64,000 nt of DNA from Sulfuricystis thermophila (GTDB taxonomy: Bacteria > Pseudomonadota > Gammaproteobacteria > Burkholderiales > Rhodocyclaceae), in NCBI RefSeq assembly GCF_004323595.1, contig NZ_AP019373.1:930001-994000 (forward strand), given 5' to 3'. Below are positions 8,820 through 19,279 of this stretch, piece after piece (the stretch's first letter is position 1; every line of letters begins with the position of its first letter). The position numbers and the translations under genes are program-made. Under the pieces are notes generated by a model. It was not told where the DNA came from. It searched no databases and saw only the letters and a program-made list of their open reading frames with translations.

Positions 8820-10687
8820 TCGACCCGCTCAAATTCGCCGAACTGAAGGCCAGCGGCCGCTTGCCGAGTCCGTCGCGCTCCGCATTGCAGTTGGTCGAGC
8901 TACTCAAGCGGGAGGATGTGACCCTGCCGGAAGTCTGCCGTCTGATTCAAACCGATCCGGCGCTCATCGGTCGCTTGTTGAAACTCGCCAATTCGGCGGC
9001 TTATGCGCGTCCACGGCCGGCAGCGGCAGTCACGCCCGATGTCTTGATGCTGCTCGGTCTGCCTGCAGTGCGCAATCTCATGTTGGTTTTTTCGCTGATC
9101 GATGGCCAACGTTCTGGCGCCAGCCGACTCTTTTCGTATGGCGCTTTCTGGTCGCGCGCGCTGGCCGAGGCCTGCGCGGCGCAAAGCATCGGTGCCCAAC
9201 TGCGCGTGGCGCCGGCAGCGGAGATGTTCACGCTCGGACTGATCGCGGACATCGGCCGTCTCGCCTTGGCAGCGCTGATGCCTGAGGTCTATGACGAAAT
9301 CCTCGATGCGCTGGGGCAAGGAGCCGATGCCGCGCGCCTGGCGGAAATGGAGCGCGAACGCTTTGGTTTCGATCACGCCGAGCTTGCCGCTGCACTTGCA
9401 CTGGATTGGGGTTTGCCGAAACTGTTCGCCGAAGCCATCGCAGGACATGCCCTGCCTGAGTCTGGCGAGCCTGCAGCGGATGGCCGCCTGGCCCGGCTGA
9501 CGGCAGCGCTCTCGCTCGCCCATCGACTGGCGGACACCTTCTTGCTCGAAGACGAAAAGCGTCGTGACGCGGTATTGGCGCTGCGATTGCGCGCCGACCA
9601 GCTCGGTTTGCACGATTGGCTCACGCTGGCCGACAGCACGCTCGCCGCTTGGCGGGAATGGGGCGAATTCCTGGCCATCGAGACGCATGCGCTGGTGCCG
9701 TTCTCCCACCTCGTCGCCTTGCCGGCCGTGAAAGCGGAGAGTCTGCGTGTGCTGGTGGTCGATGACGATGCCGCGACACGCCGGCTGGTGTCCGCCGTGC
9801 TGGCCAAGGCGGGTTTCACGGTGCGCGAGGCGGGAGATGGCGAGGAAGGCGTGACACTCGCGCGCGGCTGGTTGCCCGAGATCGTCGTCACCGATATCCT
9901 GATGCCGGGCAAAAGCGGGCTGGAACTGATCCAGGAGCTGCGCGCCAGCGAGGAAGGTCGTTACGTCTATATCATCGTGGTCACGGTGCTCGATGCCGTC
10001 GACAAGCTCGTCGAAGCTTTTGCCCGTGGCGCCGACGACTATGTGGTCAAGCCGCTCGATGCGCGGGTGCTGCTGGCGCGCATGCAGGCGGGCGTACGCA
10101 CGATCAAGCTGCGGCAGGAGCTCGTCGAGCGCAATCTGGCGCTCACCGAAGCATTGCGCCGCGCCGAGGAAGCCGCGCTGACCGATTCCCTGACCGGCTT
10201 GCCGAACCGTCGCTATGCGATGCAGCGGCTCACGCAGGAATGCGCAGCCGCCGAGCGCAGCGATGCGCTACTGTCGCTGTTGCTGATCGATCTCGATCAT
10301 TTCAAGACCATCAACGATCGTTTCGGCCATGACGCCGGGGATGCGGTGCTCGTCGAGGTGGGGCGGCGCTTGCGTGAGACGGGGCGTGTTGGCGATATCG
10401 TCTGTCGTTTCGGCGGCGAAGAGTTTCTGGTGATCGCTGTCGACACTGGTCAGGATGCGGCCATGCGTCTGGCCGAGCGGCTGCGTCTTGCCATCTCGCA
10501 GAGTTCCCTTCCTTTGCCGCAGGGAGAAACGACGCTGACGATTTCCGTCGGCGTCGCCGAGAAACAAGCGGTCGCGTGTGACAGCATCGATGCGCTGGTC
10601 AAGGCCGCCGACGAAGCCCTCTATGCGGCGAAAGCGGCCGGGCGCAACCGGGTCGTCATCGCCCAGTCTGCGAAGGGAGGCGCGTGA
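8816..10687 (+). CDS. HDOD-REC-GGDEF protein (predicted diguanylate cyclase)
   Basis: A 623-residue three-part signalling protein. An HDOD domain occupies about 10-220 (LPSPSRSALQLVELLKRED, LANSAAYARP). A receiver lies near 312-430 (LVVDDDAATRR, VVTDILMPGKSG, DDYVVKPLD). A GGDEF domain follows (LTDSLTGLPNRRYAMQ, LLLIDLDHFKTINDRFGHD, CRFGGEEF). The RxxD inhibitory site (RVGD) sits five residues before GGEEF, so product inhibition by c-di-GMP is likely. The start is a TTG inside the preceding TGA (TTGA), which couples it to the HD-GYP gene. A phosphodiesterase and a cyclase, both with receivers, are therefore co-expressed and may be driven by the same relay. Confidence 0.92.
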   Translation: MIDPLKFAELKASGRLPSPSRSALQLVELLKREDVTLPEVCRLIQTDPALIGRLLKLANSAAYARPRPAAAVTPDVLMLLGLPAVRNLMLVFSLIDGQRSGASRLFSYGAFWSRALAEACAAQSIGAQLRVAPAAEMFTLGLIADIGRLALAALMPEVYDEILDALGQGADAARLAEMERERFGFDHAELAAALALDWGLPKLFAEAIAGHALPESGEPAADGRLARLTAALSLAHRLADTFLLEDEKRRDAVLALRLRADQLGLHDWLTLADSTLAAWREWGEFLAIETHALVPFSHLVALPAVKAESLRVLVVDDDAATRRLVSAVLAKAGFTVREAGDGEEGVTLARGWLPEIVVTDILMPGKSGLELIQELRASEEGRYVYIIVVTVLDAVDKLVEAFARGADDYVVKPLDARVLLARMQAGVRTIKLRQELVERNLALTEALRRAEEAALTDSLTGLPNRRYAMQRLTQECAAAERSDALLSLLLIDLDHFKTINDRFGHDAGDAVLVEVGRRLRETGRVGDIVCRFGGEEFLVIAVDTGQDAAMRLAERLRLAISQSSLPLPQGETTLTISVGVAEKQAVACDSIDALVKAADEALYAAKAAGRNRVVIAQSAKGGA

Positions 10688-11127
10688 TGGAACTCCTTTG
10701 GTGGCATTGGGCGGTCGGCGGCATCGTCCTGATCGTCGCGGAATTGGTCGTGCCCTCGTTCGTATTGATCTGGTTCGGTGCGGGGGCGCTCGTCGTCGCG
10801 CTGGCCGTGGCGCTGTCCGATCTGACACTCACCGCACAGCTCGGGCTGTGGCTGATCGTCTCGCTGGTGCTGGTGGCGGCCTGGTTCAAGGTGTTCAAGC
10901 CCAATATGCACAAAACGCGGATCGGCATGGCCGACGCGGGTGTCATCGGCGAGGTGGGCGTGCTGGTGCATGATGTCGCGCCGTTCCGCAAGGGCAAGGT
11001 GCGCTTCCAGAAACCGATCCTCGGCGACGATCTGTGGACTTGCATCGCCGACGAGGAAATCAAGAGCGGCGAGCGTGTGCGTGTCGTCGCCGTCGAGGGC
11101 AGTTTGCTGAAAGTCGGGAGGATGTGA
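10687..11127 (+). CDS. NfeD-like membrane protein
   Basis: A 146-residue short NfeD-family protein. Two or three hydrophobic helices in the first 75 residues (HWAVGGIVLIVAELVVPSFV, LWLIVSLVLVAAWFKVF) precede a small OB-fold beta-barrel (about 80-146: IGEVGVLVHDVAPFRKGKVRF ending in VEGSLLKVGRM). I use ATG 10687, which overlaps the preceding TGA and has GGGAGG shortly upstream; a GTG three bases earlier is the alternative. It is followed after 1 bp by the paraslipin, the usual partner of NfeD proteins. Such pairs act in membrane microdomain or membrane-quality functions. Its co-transcription with the signalling cassette is plausible but may be incidental. Confidence 0.9.
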   Translation: MELLWWHWAVGGIVLIVAELVVPSFVLIWFGAGALVVALAVALSDLTLTAQLGLWLIVSLVLVAAWFKVFKPNMHKTRIGMADAGVIGEVGVLVHDVAPFRKGKVRFQKPILGDDLWTCIADEEIKSGERVRVVAVEGSLLKVGRM

Positions 11128-11128
11128 G

Positions 11129-11980
11129 ATGGACATGATGATTTTCGTCGTCGCGCTGCTGGTTTTCGCCGGCATCACGCTCGCCAAGGGCATCCGTATC
11201 GTGCCGCAGGGCGAGGAGTGGATCGTCGAGCGGCTCGGCAAGTATCACGGCACCTTGCATCCGGGGCTGAACATCATCATCCCCTATCTGGATCAGGTGC
11301 GCTACAAGCTCGTCACCAAGGACATCATCCTCGACGTGCAGGAGCAGGAGGTGATCACGCGCGACAATGCGGTGATCGTCACCAATGCGATCGCCTTCAT
11401 CAAGGTCACCGATCCGATCAAGGCAGTGTATGGCGTCACCGATTTCGCCGAGGCGATCCGCAACATGATCATGACCACGTTGCGCTCGATCATCGGTGAG
11501 ATGAACCTCGACGAGGCGCTCTCCAACCGCGACAAGATCAAGGCGCGCCTCAGGGAGAGCATCGCCGACGAGGCGATCGACTGGGGCCTGACGGTCAAAT
11601 CCGTCGAGATCCAGGACATCAAGCCCAGTCCCTCGATGCAGAAGGCGATGGAGATGCAGGCCGCCGCCGAGCGCGAGCGGAAAGCGATGGTGACGAAATC
11701 CGAGGGCGAAAAGCAGTCGATGATCCTGCAGGCCGAGGCGCGTCTCGAATCGGCGCGCCGCGACGCCGAGGCGCAGGTGACGCTGGCCGAAGCTTCCGCC
11801 GAGGCGATCAAGCGTGTCTCCCAGGCGATCGGCGAGAACGAAGGGCCGATGCGTTACATGCTCGGCGAAAAATACATCATGGCGATGACGAAGCTCGCCG
11901 GTTCGGACAACGCCAAGACGATCCTGATCCCTGGCGACCTGCAGGAGACGATCCGCGCCGTGCTCGGCCGCAAAGGCTGA
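11129..11980 (+). CDS. SPFH/band-7 paraslipin (QmcA-like)
   Basis: A 283-residue SPFH-domain protein with one N-terminal membrane anchor (MIFVVALLVFAGITLAKG). The band-7 core follows (IRIVPQGEEWIVERLGKYHGTLHPG, then the VITRDNAVIVTNAIAFIKV region), and then an alanine/glutamate-rich coiled coil (AAERERKAMVTKSEGEKQS). The C-terminal MRYMLGEKYIMAMTKLAGSDNAKTILIPGDLQ segment is characteristic of the paraslipin/QmcA group. These proteins oligomerise on the inner membrane and are commonly encoded with NfeD, as here with a 1-bp gap. It ends head-to-tail against the convergent MFS gene with no spacer, so any terminator must lie inside coding sequence. Confidence 0.93.
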   Translation: MDMMIFVVALLVFAGITLAKGIRIVPQGEEWIVERLGKYHGTLHPGLNIIIPYLDQVRYKLVTKDIILDVQEQEVITRDNAVIVTNAIAFIKVTDPIKAVYGVTDFAEAIRNMIMTTLRSIIGEMNLDEALSNRDKIKARLRESIADEAIDWGLTVKSVEIQDIKPSPSMQKAMEMQAAAERERKAMVTKSEGEKQSMILQAEARLESARRDAEAQVTLAEASAEAIKRVSQAIGENEGPMRYMLGEKYIMAMTKLAGSDNAKTILIPGDLQETIRAVLGRKG

Positions 11981-13165
11981 TCAGGCGCTCGCCAGCCGCT
12001 GCCGCCGCATTGCCCAGGCGCTGGCGAAGAGCATGACGCCCAGCGTCGCCGAAGTGAGCGCGAGCGGTTTGATCGTGCCATCGTGGCTCACGCCGACCCA
12101 GGTGCCGGTGAGTAGTGCGGCGAGCATGGTGAAAAAGCCCAAGAGTCCGGCCGCCGCGCCGGCCTCGCGCGGGAAGGGCGCCACCGCGCCCGATTGCGCG
12201 CAAGGGAAGTTGATGCCATGCGCGCCCATCGTCAGGAATTGGCACAGCAGCACCACCCACCAGTGGTGCACGCCAGCGAGCGCCACTGCCGCGAACAGCA
12301 GTCCCGAGAACAGCGACAACGAAACTCCGACCGACAGCGTGCGTGCCAGCCCCAGCCGCGCCAGCAGACGGCGGCAGACGATGGTGCCGGCGAGATAGCC
12401 GCTGACACCGAAGGCGAAGCAGTAGCCGTAATACTCGGTTGGAACGCCCAGGACGTCGATCAGCACGAACGACGAACCCGAGATGAAGACGAAGATCGCC
12501 GCATAGGAGAGTGCGCCCGGCAGCATCCAGGCCCAGAAAAAATCGGCGCTGGCGATACGGCAGTAGGTCGAGAGCAACGGGCCGATACGTGTCGCCTGGG
12601 GATTGGGGAGCGCATTCGTTTCACGCAACAGCCACCAGGTCGTCCCCAGCAAGACGAAGCAGAAGAGAGCGTGGAAAACGAATGCCGCGCGCCAGCCAAA
12701 GCCTACTTGCAGGTAGCTGCCCAATACCGGGCCGATGAGCGGGGCGAGCGCCAGGAGGGAGCTCGCCTTGGCGAGCATACGCGCACCATCGGCAGGCGCG
12801 TAGGCATCGCGCACCAGCGCACGGGCGACGACGACTGCCGTGCAACAGCCGATCGCCTGTACGAAACGCATCGCGACGAGCAGCGATAGCGTCGGCGCCA
12901 GGGCACAGGCGATGCTGGCCGCGATATAGAGGCCCTGCCCCCCGAGCAGCACCGGCCGGCGGCCGAAGCGGTCGGAGAGCGGCCCGCTGATCAATTGTGC
13001 GACGCCGAAGCCGATCACGAATAGCGATAGCGTTTGCTGCACCGCCGCCGGCGTGACGCCGAAGTCGGTGGCCAGATGCGGCAGCGAGGCGAGGTAGAGG
13101 TCGGTCGACAGCGGCTGCAGCATCAGGCTGCCACTGATCAGCCAGAGGATGGTGGTTGGACTCAC
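11981..13165 (-). CDS. Bcr/CflA-family multidrug MFS transporter
   Basis: A 394-residue, 12-helix major facilitator protein. The N-terminus [26 protein letters not shown] and the loop 2-3 motif [18 protein letters not shown] place it in the drug:H+ antiporter Bcr/CflA subfamily, which exports small drugs or metabolites such as bicyclomycin or sulfathiazole. The true substrate is not predictable. The start is GTG 13165, which overlaps the smpB stop (GTGA), so it is the second gene of a smpB-led transcript. A late basic tail (MRRQRLASA) closes the protein. I see no adjacent regulator. Confidence 0.9.
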   Translation of the reverse strand: MSPTTILWLISGSLMLQPLSTDLYLASLPHLATDFGVTPAAVQQTLSLFVIGFGVAQLISGPLSDRFGRRPVLLGGQGLYIAASIACALAPTLSLLVAMRFVQAIGCCTAVVVARALVRDAYAPADGARMLAKASSLLALAPLIGPVLGSYLQVGFGWRAAFVFHALFCFVLLGTTWWLLRETNALPNPQATRIGPLLSTYCRIASADFFWAWMLPGALSYAAIFVFISGSSFVLIDVLGVPTEYYGYCFAFGVSGYLAGTIVCRRLLARLGLARTLSVGVSLSLFSGLLFAAVALAGVHHWWVVLLCQFLTMGAHGINFPCAQSGAVAPFPREAGAAAGLLGFFTMLAALLTGTWVGVSHDGTIKPLALTSATLGVMLFASAWAMRRQRLASA

Positions 13166-13608
13166 AACTTCTCGCGCATCAGACGCGCCTTCTCGCGTTG
13201 CCAGTCGCGCTGTTTCTCGCTCTCGCGCTTGTCGTATTGCTTCTTGCCCTTGGCGAGCCCGATGGTGAGCTTGATGCGGCCCTTGCTGAAATGCAGGTCG
13301 AGCGGCACCAGCGCATAGCCCGCGCGTTCGACCTTGCCGATCAGCTTGGCGATCTCGCGTTCGTGCAACAGGAGCTTGCGCGTCCTGACCGGATCATGCT
13401 TGGTGTGGGTCGAGGCCGTGGACAGCGGGCTGATGTGGCAACCGAGCAGCCAGACTTCGCCGTTCTTGATGATCACGTAGGCTTCCTTGAGCTGCACGCG
13501 GCCGGCGCGGATCGCCTTCACCTCCCAGCCTTCCAGCACCAGGCCGGCCTCGATGCGTTCCTCGATGAAGTAATCGTGGAAGGCTTTCTTGTTCTCGACG
13601 ATGCTCAT
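13162..13608 (-). CDS. smpB: SsrA-binding protein SmpB
   Basis: A 148-residue tmRNA-binding protein needed for trans-translation rescue of stalled ribosomes. The whole family pattern is present: [100 protein letters not shown], and a basic C-terminal tail that enters the mRNA channel. It diverges from ratA, with a 59-bp gap between the starts, which is a common arrangement. No ssrA gene is recognisable next to it. Confidence 0.97.
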   Translation of the reverse strand: MSIVENKKAFHDYFIEERIEAGLVLEGWEVKAIRAGRVQLKEAYVIIKNGEVWLLGCHISPLSTASTHTKHDPVRTRKLLLHEREIAKLIGKVERAGYALVPLDLHFSKGRIKLTIGLAKGKKQYDKRESEKQRDWQREKARLMREKL

Positions 13609-13635
13609 GAACGAAGGGTATTGGCGCTGCGGAGG

Positions 13636-13653
13636 TAGAATCCTCGCATTCTA
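13636..13653. promoter_or_regulatory. palindromic double -10 candidate between smpB and ratA
   Basis: In the 59-bp gap between the divergent smpB and ratA starts, TAGAAT at 13636-13641 is mirrored by ATTCTA at 13648-13653. The same TAGAAT hexamer is thus readable on both strands as a -10 box. No convincing -35 boxes are seen. It could be a compact bidirectional promoter or simply a palindrome. Confidence 0.35.
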
Positions 13654-13667
13654 GAACACCCTCCATC

Positions 13668-14099
13668 ATGGCCGTCGTCGAGAAATCCGTTCTGATCATG
13701 CGCACGCCCGAACAGATGTTCGCGCTCGTCGATCATGTCGAGGATTACCCGCAGTTCCTGCCCTGGTGCGGCGGCGTCGAGGTGCTGGAACGCACGAACG
13801 ACAAGACCGCGGCGCGCATCCACATCCACTATCGCGGCATCCGCACGCACTTCGCCACCGAAAACAGCAAGACGCCGCCGCATCTGATGCGACTGGCGTT
13901 CCGCGAAGGCCCGTTCCGCCGCCTCGATGGCAGCTGGCGCTTCACGAAACTGGGGGAGCAGGGTTGCAAGGTGGAGTTCCACCTGAACTACGAGTTTTCC
14001 AACAAACTGCTCGAGAAGGCGCTGGGGCCGGTGTTCGGCCACATCGTCAATACCTTCGTCGATTCTTTCGTCAAACGCGCCCAGCAAATCCATGGCTGA
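13668..14099 (+). CDS. ratA: RatA-like START/polyketide-cyclase family protein
   Basis: A 143-residue protein of the coenzyme Q-binding/polyketide cyclase (Coq10, START-like) family, annotated in E. coli as RatA. Typical segments are the N-terminal [40 protein letters not shown] and the C-terminal [37 protein letters not shown]. In E. coli it has been described as a 70S association inhibitor, while the Coq10 relationship suggests quinone or lipid binding, so the true role is unsettled. It is divergent from smpB and overlaps rnfH by 8 bp, the conserved ratA-rnfH order. Confidence 0.92.
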   Translation: MAVVEKSVLIMRTPEQMFALVDHVEDYPQFLPWCGGVEVLERTNDKTAARIHIHYRGIRTHFATENSKTPPHLMRLAFREGPFRRLDGSWRFTKLGEQGCKVEFHLNYEFSNKLLEKALGPVFGHIVNTFVDSFVKRAQQIHG

Positions 14100-14418
14100 C
14101 ACGATCAAGATCGAAGTGGTCTATGCACTGCCGACCCGGCAAGAGGTGGTTCCCTTGACCCTGCCGGCCGGCTCGACGTTGCAGCAGGCGCTCGAGGCTT
14201 CCGGGCTACTCGCCAAATATCCGGAAATCGATCTGGCCAAAGGCAAGTTCGGCATCTACAGCAAGCTCTCCAAGCTGGACACGGTACTGCGCGACCGCGA
14301 CCGGGTGGAAATCTACCGGCCGCTGATCGCCGATCCGAAGGAGGTCAGAAAGCAGCGCGCCGCCGAAGGCAAGGTGATGAAGAAAGGTAGCGGCGCGGCG
14401 GAAGCCGACGCGGAATGA
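14092..14418 (+). CDS. rnfH: RnfH family ubiquitin-like protein
   Basis: A 108-residue beta-grasp protein (UPF0125/RnfH). Visible family segments are [23 protein letters not shown] near the N-terminus, [40 protein letters not shown], and a charged C-terminal tail. The function is not established; the gene is conserved next to ratA and, in other genomes, near rnf or smpB. It overlaps ratA by 8 bp and converges on the DUF4124 gene with a 4-bp gap. Confidence 0.92.
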   Translation: MADTIKIEVVYALPTRQEVVPLTLPAGSTLQQALEASGLLAKYPEIDLAKGKFGIYSKLSKLDTVLRDRDRVEIYRPLIADPKEVRKQRAAEGKVMKKGSGAAEADAE

Positions 14419-14422
14419 CCCA

Positions 14423-14896
14423 TCAATTCGTCTTTGGCGGCGAACACCAATCGGCGACAGACTTGCGGGCGCGGGCGAGTTCCTCCTCGCGCAATTGACC
14501 GTCCAAGGCGACCCGTTCCCCTTGGGCGTTGAGCATGAAGCGCATCTGGCCGGATTCGAGCGCGGCCAGCGTGTTCTTCGCGCGCTGGCAGTTTTCCTCC
14601 CGGATCTTTGCCTGTGCAGGGTCTTCCGGCGCTGGTTTGCTGTCTCCCCCGGCCTGCTTTTCGCGCTGGCTGAATTGCCGCTCGGCAGCCGCCTTGCGCG
14701 CCGCCTCGACATCCTCGGTGGCGCTCGGTGCCTTGGGGAGTTGGCGCACCTGGGTCTGGCGCTCCGCTGGCGGACGGTCACCATAATGGATCTTTCCTTG
14801 GGCGTCTTTCCAGGAATAGACCTGTGCCGTGGCTGCAAACGGCAACAGCAAGAGCAGGGCGAGGCTGGCTTGGCGCTGGGTAAGGATCGGACGCAT
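14423..14896 (-). CDS. secreted DUF4124-domain protein
   Basis: A 157-residue exported protein. A signal peptide (about 1-24, LALLLLLPFAATAQ) is followed directly by the DUF4124 motif VYSWKDAQGKIHYGDRPP, then a charged, partly coiled region rich in Ala, Gln and Lys (AARKAAAERQFSQREKQAGG), and LRARKS-type residues near the end. DUF4124 proteins are widespread, poorly understood periplasmic proteins of Beta- and Gammaproteobacteria. It is divergent from guaB and convergent with rnfH. No catalytic residues are recognisable. Confidence 0.85.
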   Translation of the reverse strand: MRPILTQRQASLALLLLLPFAATAQVYSWKDAQGKIHYGDRPPAERQTQVRQLPKAPSATEDVEAARKAAAERQFSQREKQAGGDSKPAPEDPAQAKIREENCQRAKNTLAALESGQMRFMLNAQGERVALDGQLREEELARARKSVADWCSPPKTN

Positions 14897-14945
14897 CGAG
14901 GTTTCTCGCGGAGGTGAATGGGTTGTTGGACAGATTGCGCCGGAA

Positions 14946-16461
<1,516 letters not shown>

Positions 16462-16477
16462 GCCTGTTCAATGCTCC

Positions 16478-16503
16478 AAGGGCGGCCCAGGCCGCCCTTT
16501 TCG
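16478..16503 (+). terminator. intrinsic terminator-like hairpin between guaB and guaA
   Basis: AAGGGCGGC at 16478-16486 pairs with GCCGCCCTTT at 16491-16500, followed by TCG and only a short T-run. It lies in the 58-bp gap between guaB and guaA. It could end part of the guaB transcripts or act as a partial attenuator, letting guaA be expressed at a lower level. Confidence 0.6.
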
Positions 16504-16519
16504 TTTGCGAGGTCAAACC

Positions 16520-18085
16520 ATGTCCCACCAGAAAATCCTCATCCTCGATTTCGGTTCCCAGGTCACCCAGCTGATCGCCCGCCGCGTGCGCGAGCAGCAG
16601 GTGTATTGCGAGCTGCATCCGTTCGACGTCAGCGAAGAGTTCATCCGTGCCTTCCAACCCGCCGGCATCATCCTCTCGGGCGGACCGAATTCGGTCTATG
16701 AAGCGGAAAACTGGCGTGCGCCGCAAATCGTCTTCGAGCTCGGGGTGCCGGTGCTGGGCATTTGCTACGGCATGCAAACGATGGCTCAGCAGCTCGGCGG
16801 CAAAGTCGAAAGCTCCGGCAAGCGCGAGTTCGGCTATGCCGAAATTCGTGCCCGCGGCCACTCGAGGTTGTTCGACGGCATCCAGGACCGCACCAATGCC
16901 GAAGGTCATGGCCTGCTCGAAGTCTGGATGTCGCATGGCGACAAGGTGACCGAACTGCCGCCGGGCTTCAAGGTGATCGGCAGCAACGAGGCGACGCCGA
17001 TTGCGGCGATGGCCGATGAAGAACGGCGCTTCTATGGCGTGCAGTTCCATCCCGAGGTGACGCACACCTTGAAAGGCCGCGAGATTCTCGCCCGTTTCGT
17101 GCGCGACATCTGTGGCTGCCGCGGCGACTGGAACATGCCGGGCTATGTCGATGAGGCCATCGCACGGATTCGCGCCCAAGTCGGCCAGGACGAAGTGATC
17201 CTCGGCCTTTCCGGCGGGGTCGATTCCTCGGTAGTCGCGGCGCTCTTGCACAAGGCGATCGGTGCGCAGCTCACCTGCGTCTTCGTCGATAACGGGCTAT
17301 TGCGTCTGAATGAAGCCGAGCAGGTGATGCAGACCTTTGCGCGCAACCTCGGCGTCAAGGTGATCCATGTCGATGCCAGCGAGCAGTTCATGCGGCATCT
17401 CAAAGGGGTGACCGATCCCGAACAAAAACGCAAGATCATCGGCCGCGAATTCGTCGAGGTGTTTCAGGCCGAAGCGAAGAGATTGCCGAATGCGAAGTGG
17501 CTGGCGCAGGGCACCATCTACCCGGATGTCATCGAGTCCGCCGGCGGCAAGACCAAGAAGGCTCACACCATCAAGAGCCACCACAACGTCGGCGGCTTGC
17601 CTGAAACCCTGAATCTGAAGCTGCTCGAACCTCTACGGGAACTGTTCAAGGACGAAGTGCGCGAACTTGGGCTAGCGCTGGGACTGCCCCATGAGATGGT
17701 CTATCGCCATCCGTTCCCGGGGCCGGGCCTTGGCGTGCGCATCCTCGGCGAGGTGAAGAAGGAATACGCCGATTTGTTGCGCCAGGCCGATGCGATCTTC
17801 ATCGACGAACTGCGTGCCGCCGAGTGGTATGAGAAGGTCAGCCAGGCCTTTGCGGTGTTCCTGCCGGTCAAAAGCGTCGGTGTGATGGGCGATGGCCGCG
17901 TCTATGACTATGTCGTTGCATTGCGCGCCGTCGAAACCACCGACTTCATGACCGCGCGCTGGGCCGAACTGCCGCATGAGCTGCTGGCGCGTGTCTCCAA
18001 CCGCATCGTCAATGAAATCCGCGGCATCTCGCGCGTCGTCTATGACATCACCGGCAAGCCGCCGGGAACGATCGAGTGGGAATGA
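16520..18085 (+). CDS. guaA: GMP synthase (glutamine-hydrolysing)
   Basis: A 521-residue enzyme converting XMP to GMP. I place the start at ATG 16520 ([25 protein letters not shown]), which matches the family N-terminus; upstream in-frame codons lie inside guaB and the terminator. The glutamine amidotransferase domain has the nucleophile in LGICYGMQ and the His-Glu pair in FHPEVTHT. The ATP pyrophosphatase domain has the P-loop [16 protein letters not shown]. The C-terminal dimerisation domain ends in [13 protein letters not shown]. It is convergent with the following MFS gene. Confidence 0.98.
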   Translation: MSHQKILILDFGSQVTQLIARRVREQQVYCELHPFDVSEEFIRAFQPAGIILSGGPNSVYEAENWRAPQIVFELGVPVLGICYGMQTMAQQLGGKVESSGKREFGYAEIRARGHSRLFDGIQDRTNAEGHGLLEVWMSHGDKVTELPPGFKVIGSNEATPIAAMADEERRFYGVQFHPEVTHTLKGREILARFVRDICGCRGDWNMPGYVDEAIARIRAQVGQDEVILGLSGGVDSSVVAALLHKAIGAQLTCVFVDNGLLRLNEAEQVMQTFARNLGVKVIHVDASEQFMRHLKGVTDPEQKRKIIGREFVEVFQAEAKRLPNAKWLAQGTIYPDVIESAGGKTKKAHTIKSHHNVGGLPETLNLKLLEPLRELFKDEVRELGLALGLPHEMVYRHPFPGPGLGVRILGEVKKEYADLLRQADAIFIDELRAAEWYEKVSQAFAVFLPVKSVGVMGDGRVYDYVVALRAVETTDFMTARWAELPHELLARVSNRIVNEIRGISRVVYDITGKPPGTIEWE

Positions 18086-18109
18086 GCGAAGTGTCAGTCA
18101 GCGGATCGC

Positions 18110-19279
18110 TCACGCCCGCCCACTGGCGATGAGTCCGGCCAGCGCTACCAAGGAGAAGGCCGCGCCGGCATAGAAGGTCGCGGCCGGCCCGACCCAGGTC
18201 CATAAGCTGCCGGCGATGATGCTGGCGGCGAGTAGCGCAATCCCGCTCACCAGATTGAATACGCCGAAGGCCGTGCCGCGCAAGCTCGCCGGCGCGGCAT
18301 CGGCGACCAGAGTGGAGAGCAGTCCTTGCGTCGCGCCCATGTGCAGGCCCCAGATCGCGGCACCGAGGCCAACCGTCCAGACGTTGGCGGCCCAGGCCAG
18401 GACGAGGTCGGCGGTAATGAGGAAGGCGACACCCCAGACCAGCAGGCTGCGGCGGCTGCCGTTGTCGGAAAACTTGCCGAAGGGATAGGCGCTGGCCGCA
18501 TAGACGACGTTCATCACGATCAGGATCAGCGGTACCCAGGTCGCGGCGAGGCCCACGTTCTCGGCGCGCAAGAGCAGAAAGGCCTCGGAGAAGCGCGCGA
18601 GTGTGAGCACCGCGGCAAAGGCCACCACCCACCAGAAGCGGGACGGCAATTGGGCGAGGCTGGCGCGCGCGATCGGCAAATGCGCTTGGGCAGGTGGGCG
18701 TGTGGCTTCGGGTTCCTCGACGCCGAAGAGGATCAACAGCACGCAAACGATGGCGGGCAGCACGGCGACCCAGAACACCAGCCGAAAATCGTCGTGAGTT
18801 GCCGCCATCAACCCCATCGCGGCGAGTGGCCCGGCGAAGGCCCCGACCGTGTCCAGCGCCTGGCGCAGGCCATAGGCCGCGCCGCGCTGCGCCTCGGGCG
18901 TCAGATCGGCGATCAGCGCATCGCGCGGCGCGCCGCGGATACCCTTGCCGATGCGGTCGAGAAAGCGCGCCGTGAGCACCGCCGCGATTCCCGTGGCGAG
19001 GGGAAAGAGCGGTTTGGTCAGTGCCGCCATGCCATAGCCGAGGAGCACCAGCGGTTTCCTGCGTCCCAGCCGGTCGGAGATCACGCCAGAGAAAATCTTC
19101 GAGATCGCCGCGGTCGCTTCGGCGATGCCTTCGATCACGCCGACCGACATCGCGGAAGCTCCCAGCACGGTCACGAGGAATACCGGCAGCAGGCTGTGGA
19201 TCATCTCGGAGGAGAGGTCCATCGCCATCGAGACGAGACCAAGAGTAACGACGCCGGGAGGGAGTTTCATGTTGGTCAC
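18110..19279 (-). CDS. MFS transporter
   Basis: A 389-residue major facilitator with about 12 membrane helices. The loop 2-3 motif appears as FSGVISDRLGRRKPLVLLGYG and there is an LDRIGKGIRGAPRDALIADLTP segment, which is typical of a group of uncharacterised MFS proteins related to drug/sugar transporters. The start is GTG 19279 overlapping the transaldolase stop (GTGA); ATG 19270 (MKLPPGVVTLGLVSMAMDLSSEMIH) is an equally reasonable start. Its position at the 3' end of the xfp-tal run may mean it moves a related carbon compound, but that is only contextual. Confidence 0.85.
   Translation of the reverse strand: MTNMKLPPGVVTLGLVSMAMDLSSEMIHSLLPVFLVTVLGASAMSVGVIEGIAEATAAISKIFSGVISDRLGRRKPLVLLGYGMAALTKPLFPLATGIAAVLTARFLDRIGKGIRGAPRDALIADLTPEAQRGAAYGLRQALDTVGAFAGPLAAMGLMAATHDDFRLVFWVAVLPAIVCVLLILFGVEEPEATRPPAQAHLPIARASLAQLPSRFWWVVAFAAVLTLARFSEAFLLLRAENVGLAATWVPLILIVMNVVYAASAYPFGKFSDNGSRRSLLVWGVAFLITADLVLAWAANVWTVGLGAAIWGLHMGATQGLLSTLVADAAPASLRGTAFGVFNLVSGIALLAASIIAGSLWTWVGPAATFYAGAAFSLVALAGLIASGRA

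Noticed and set aside
13162-14418. tmRNA (ssrA) next to smpB
   Set aside because: The neighbouring sequence is fully occupied by coding genes, and I see no tRNA-like ends or tag sequence.
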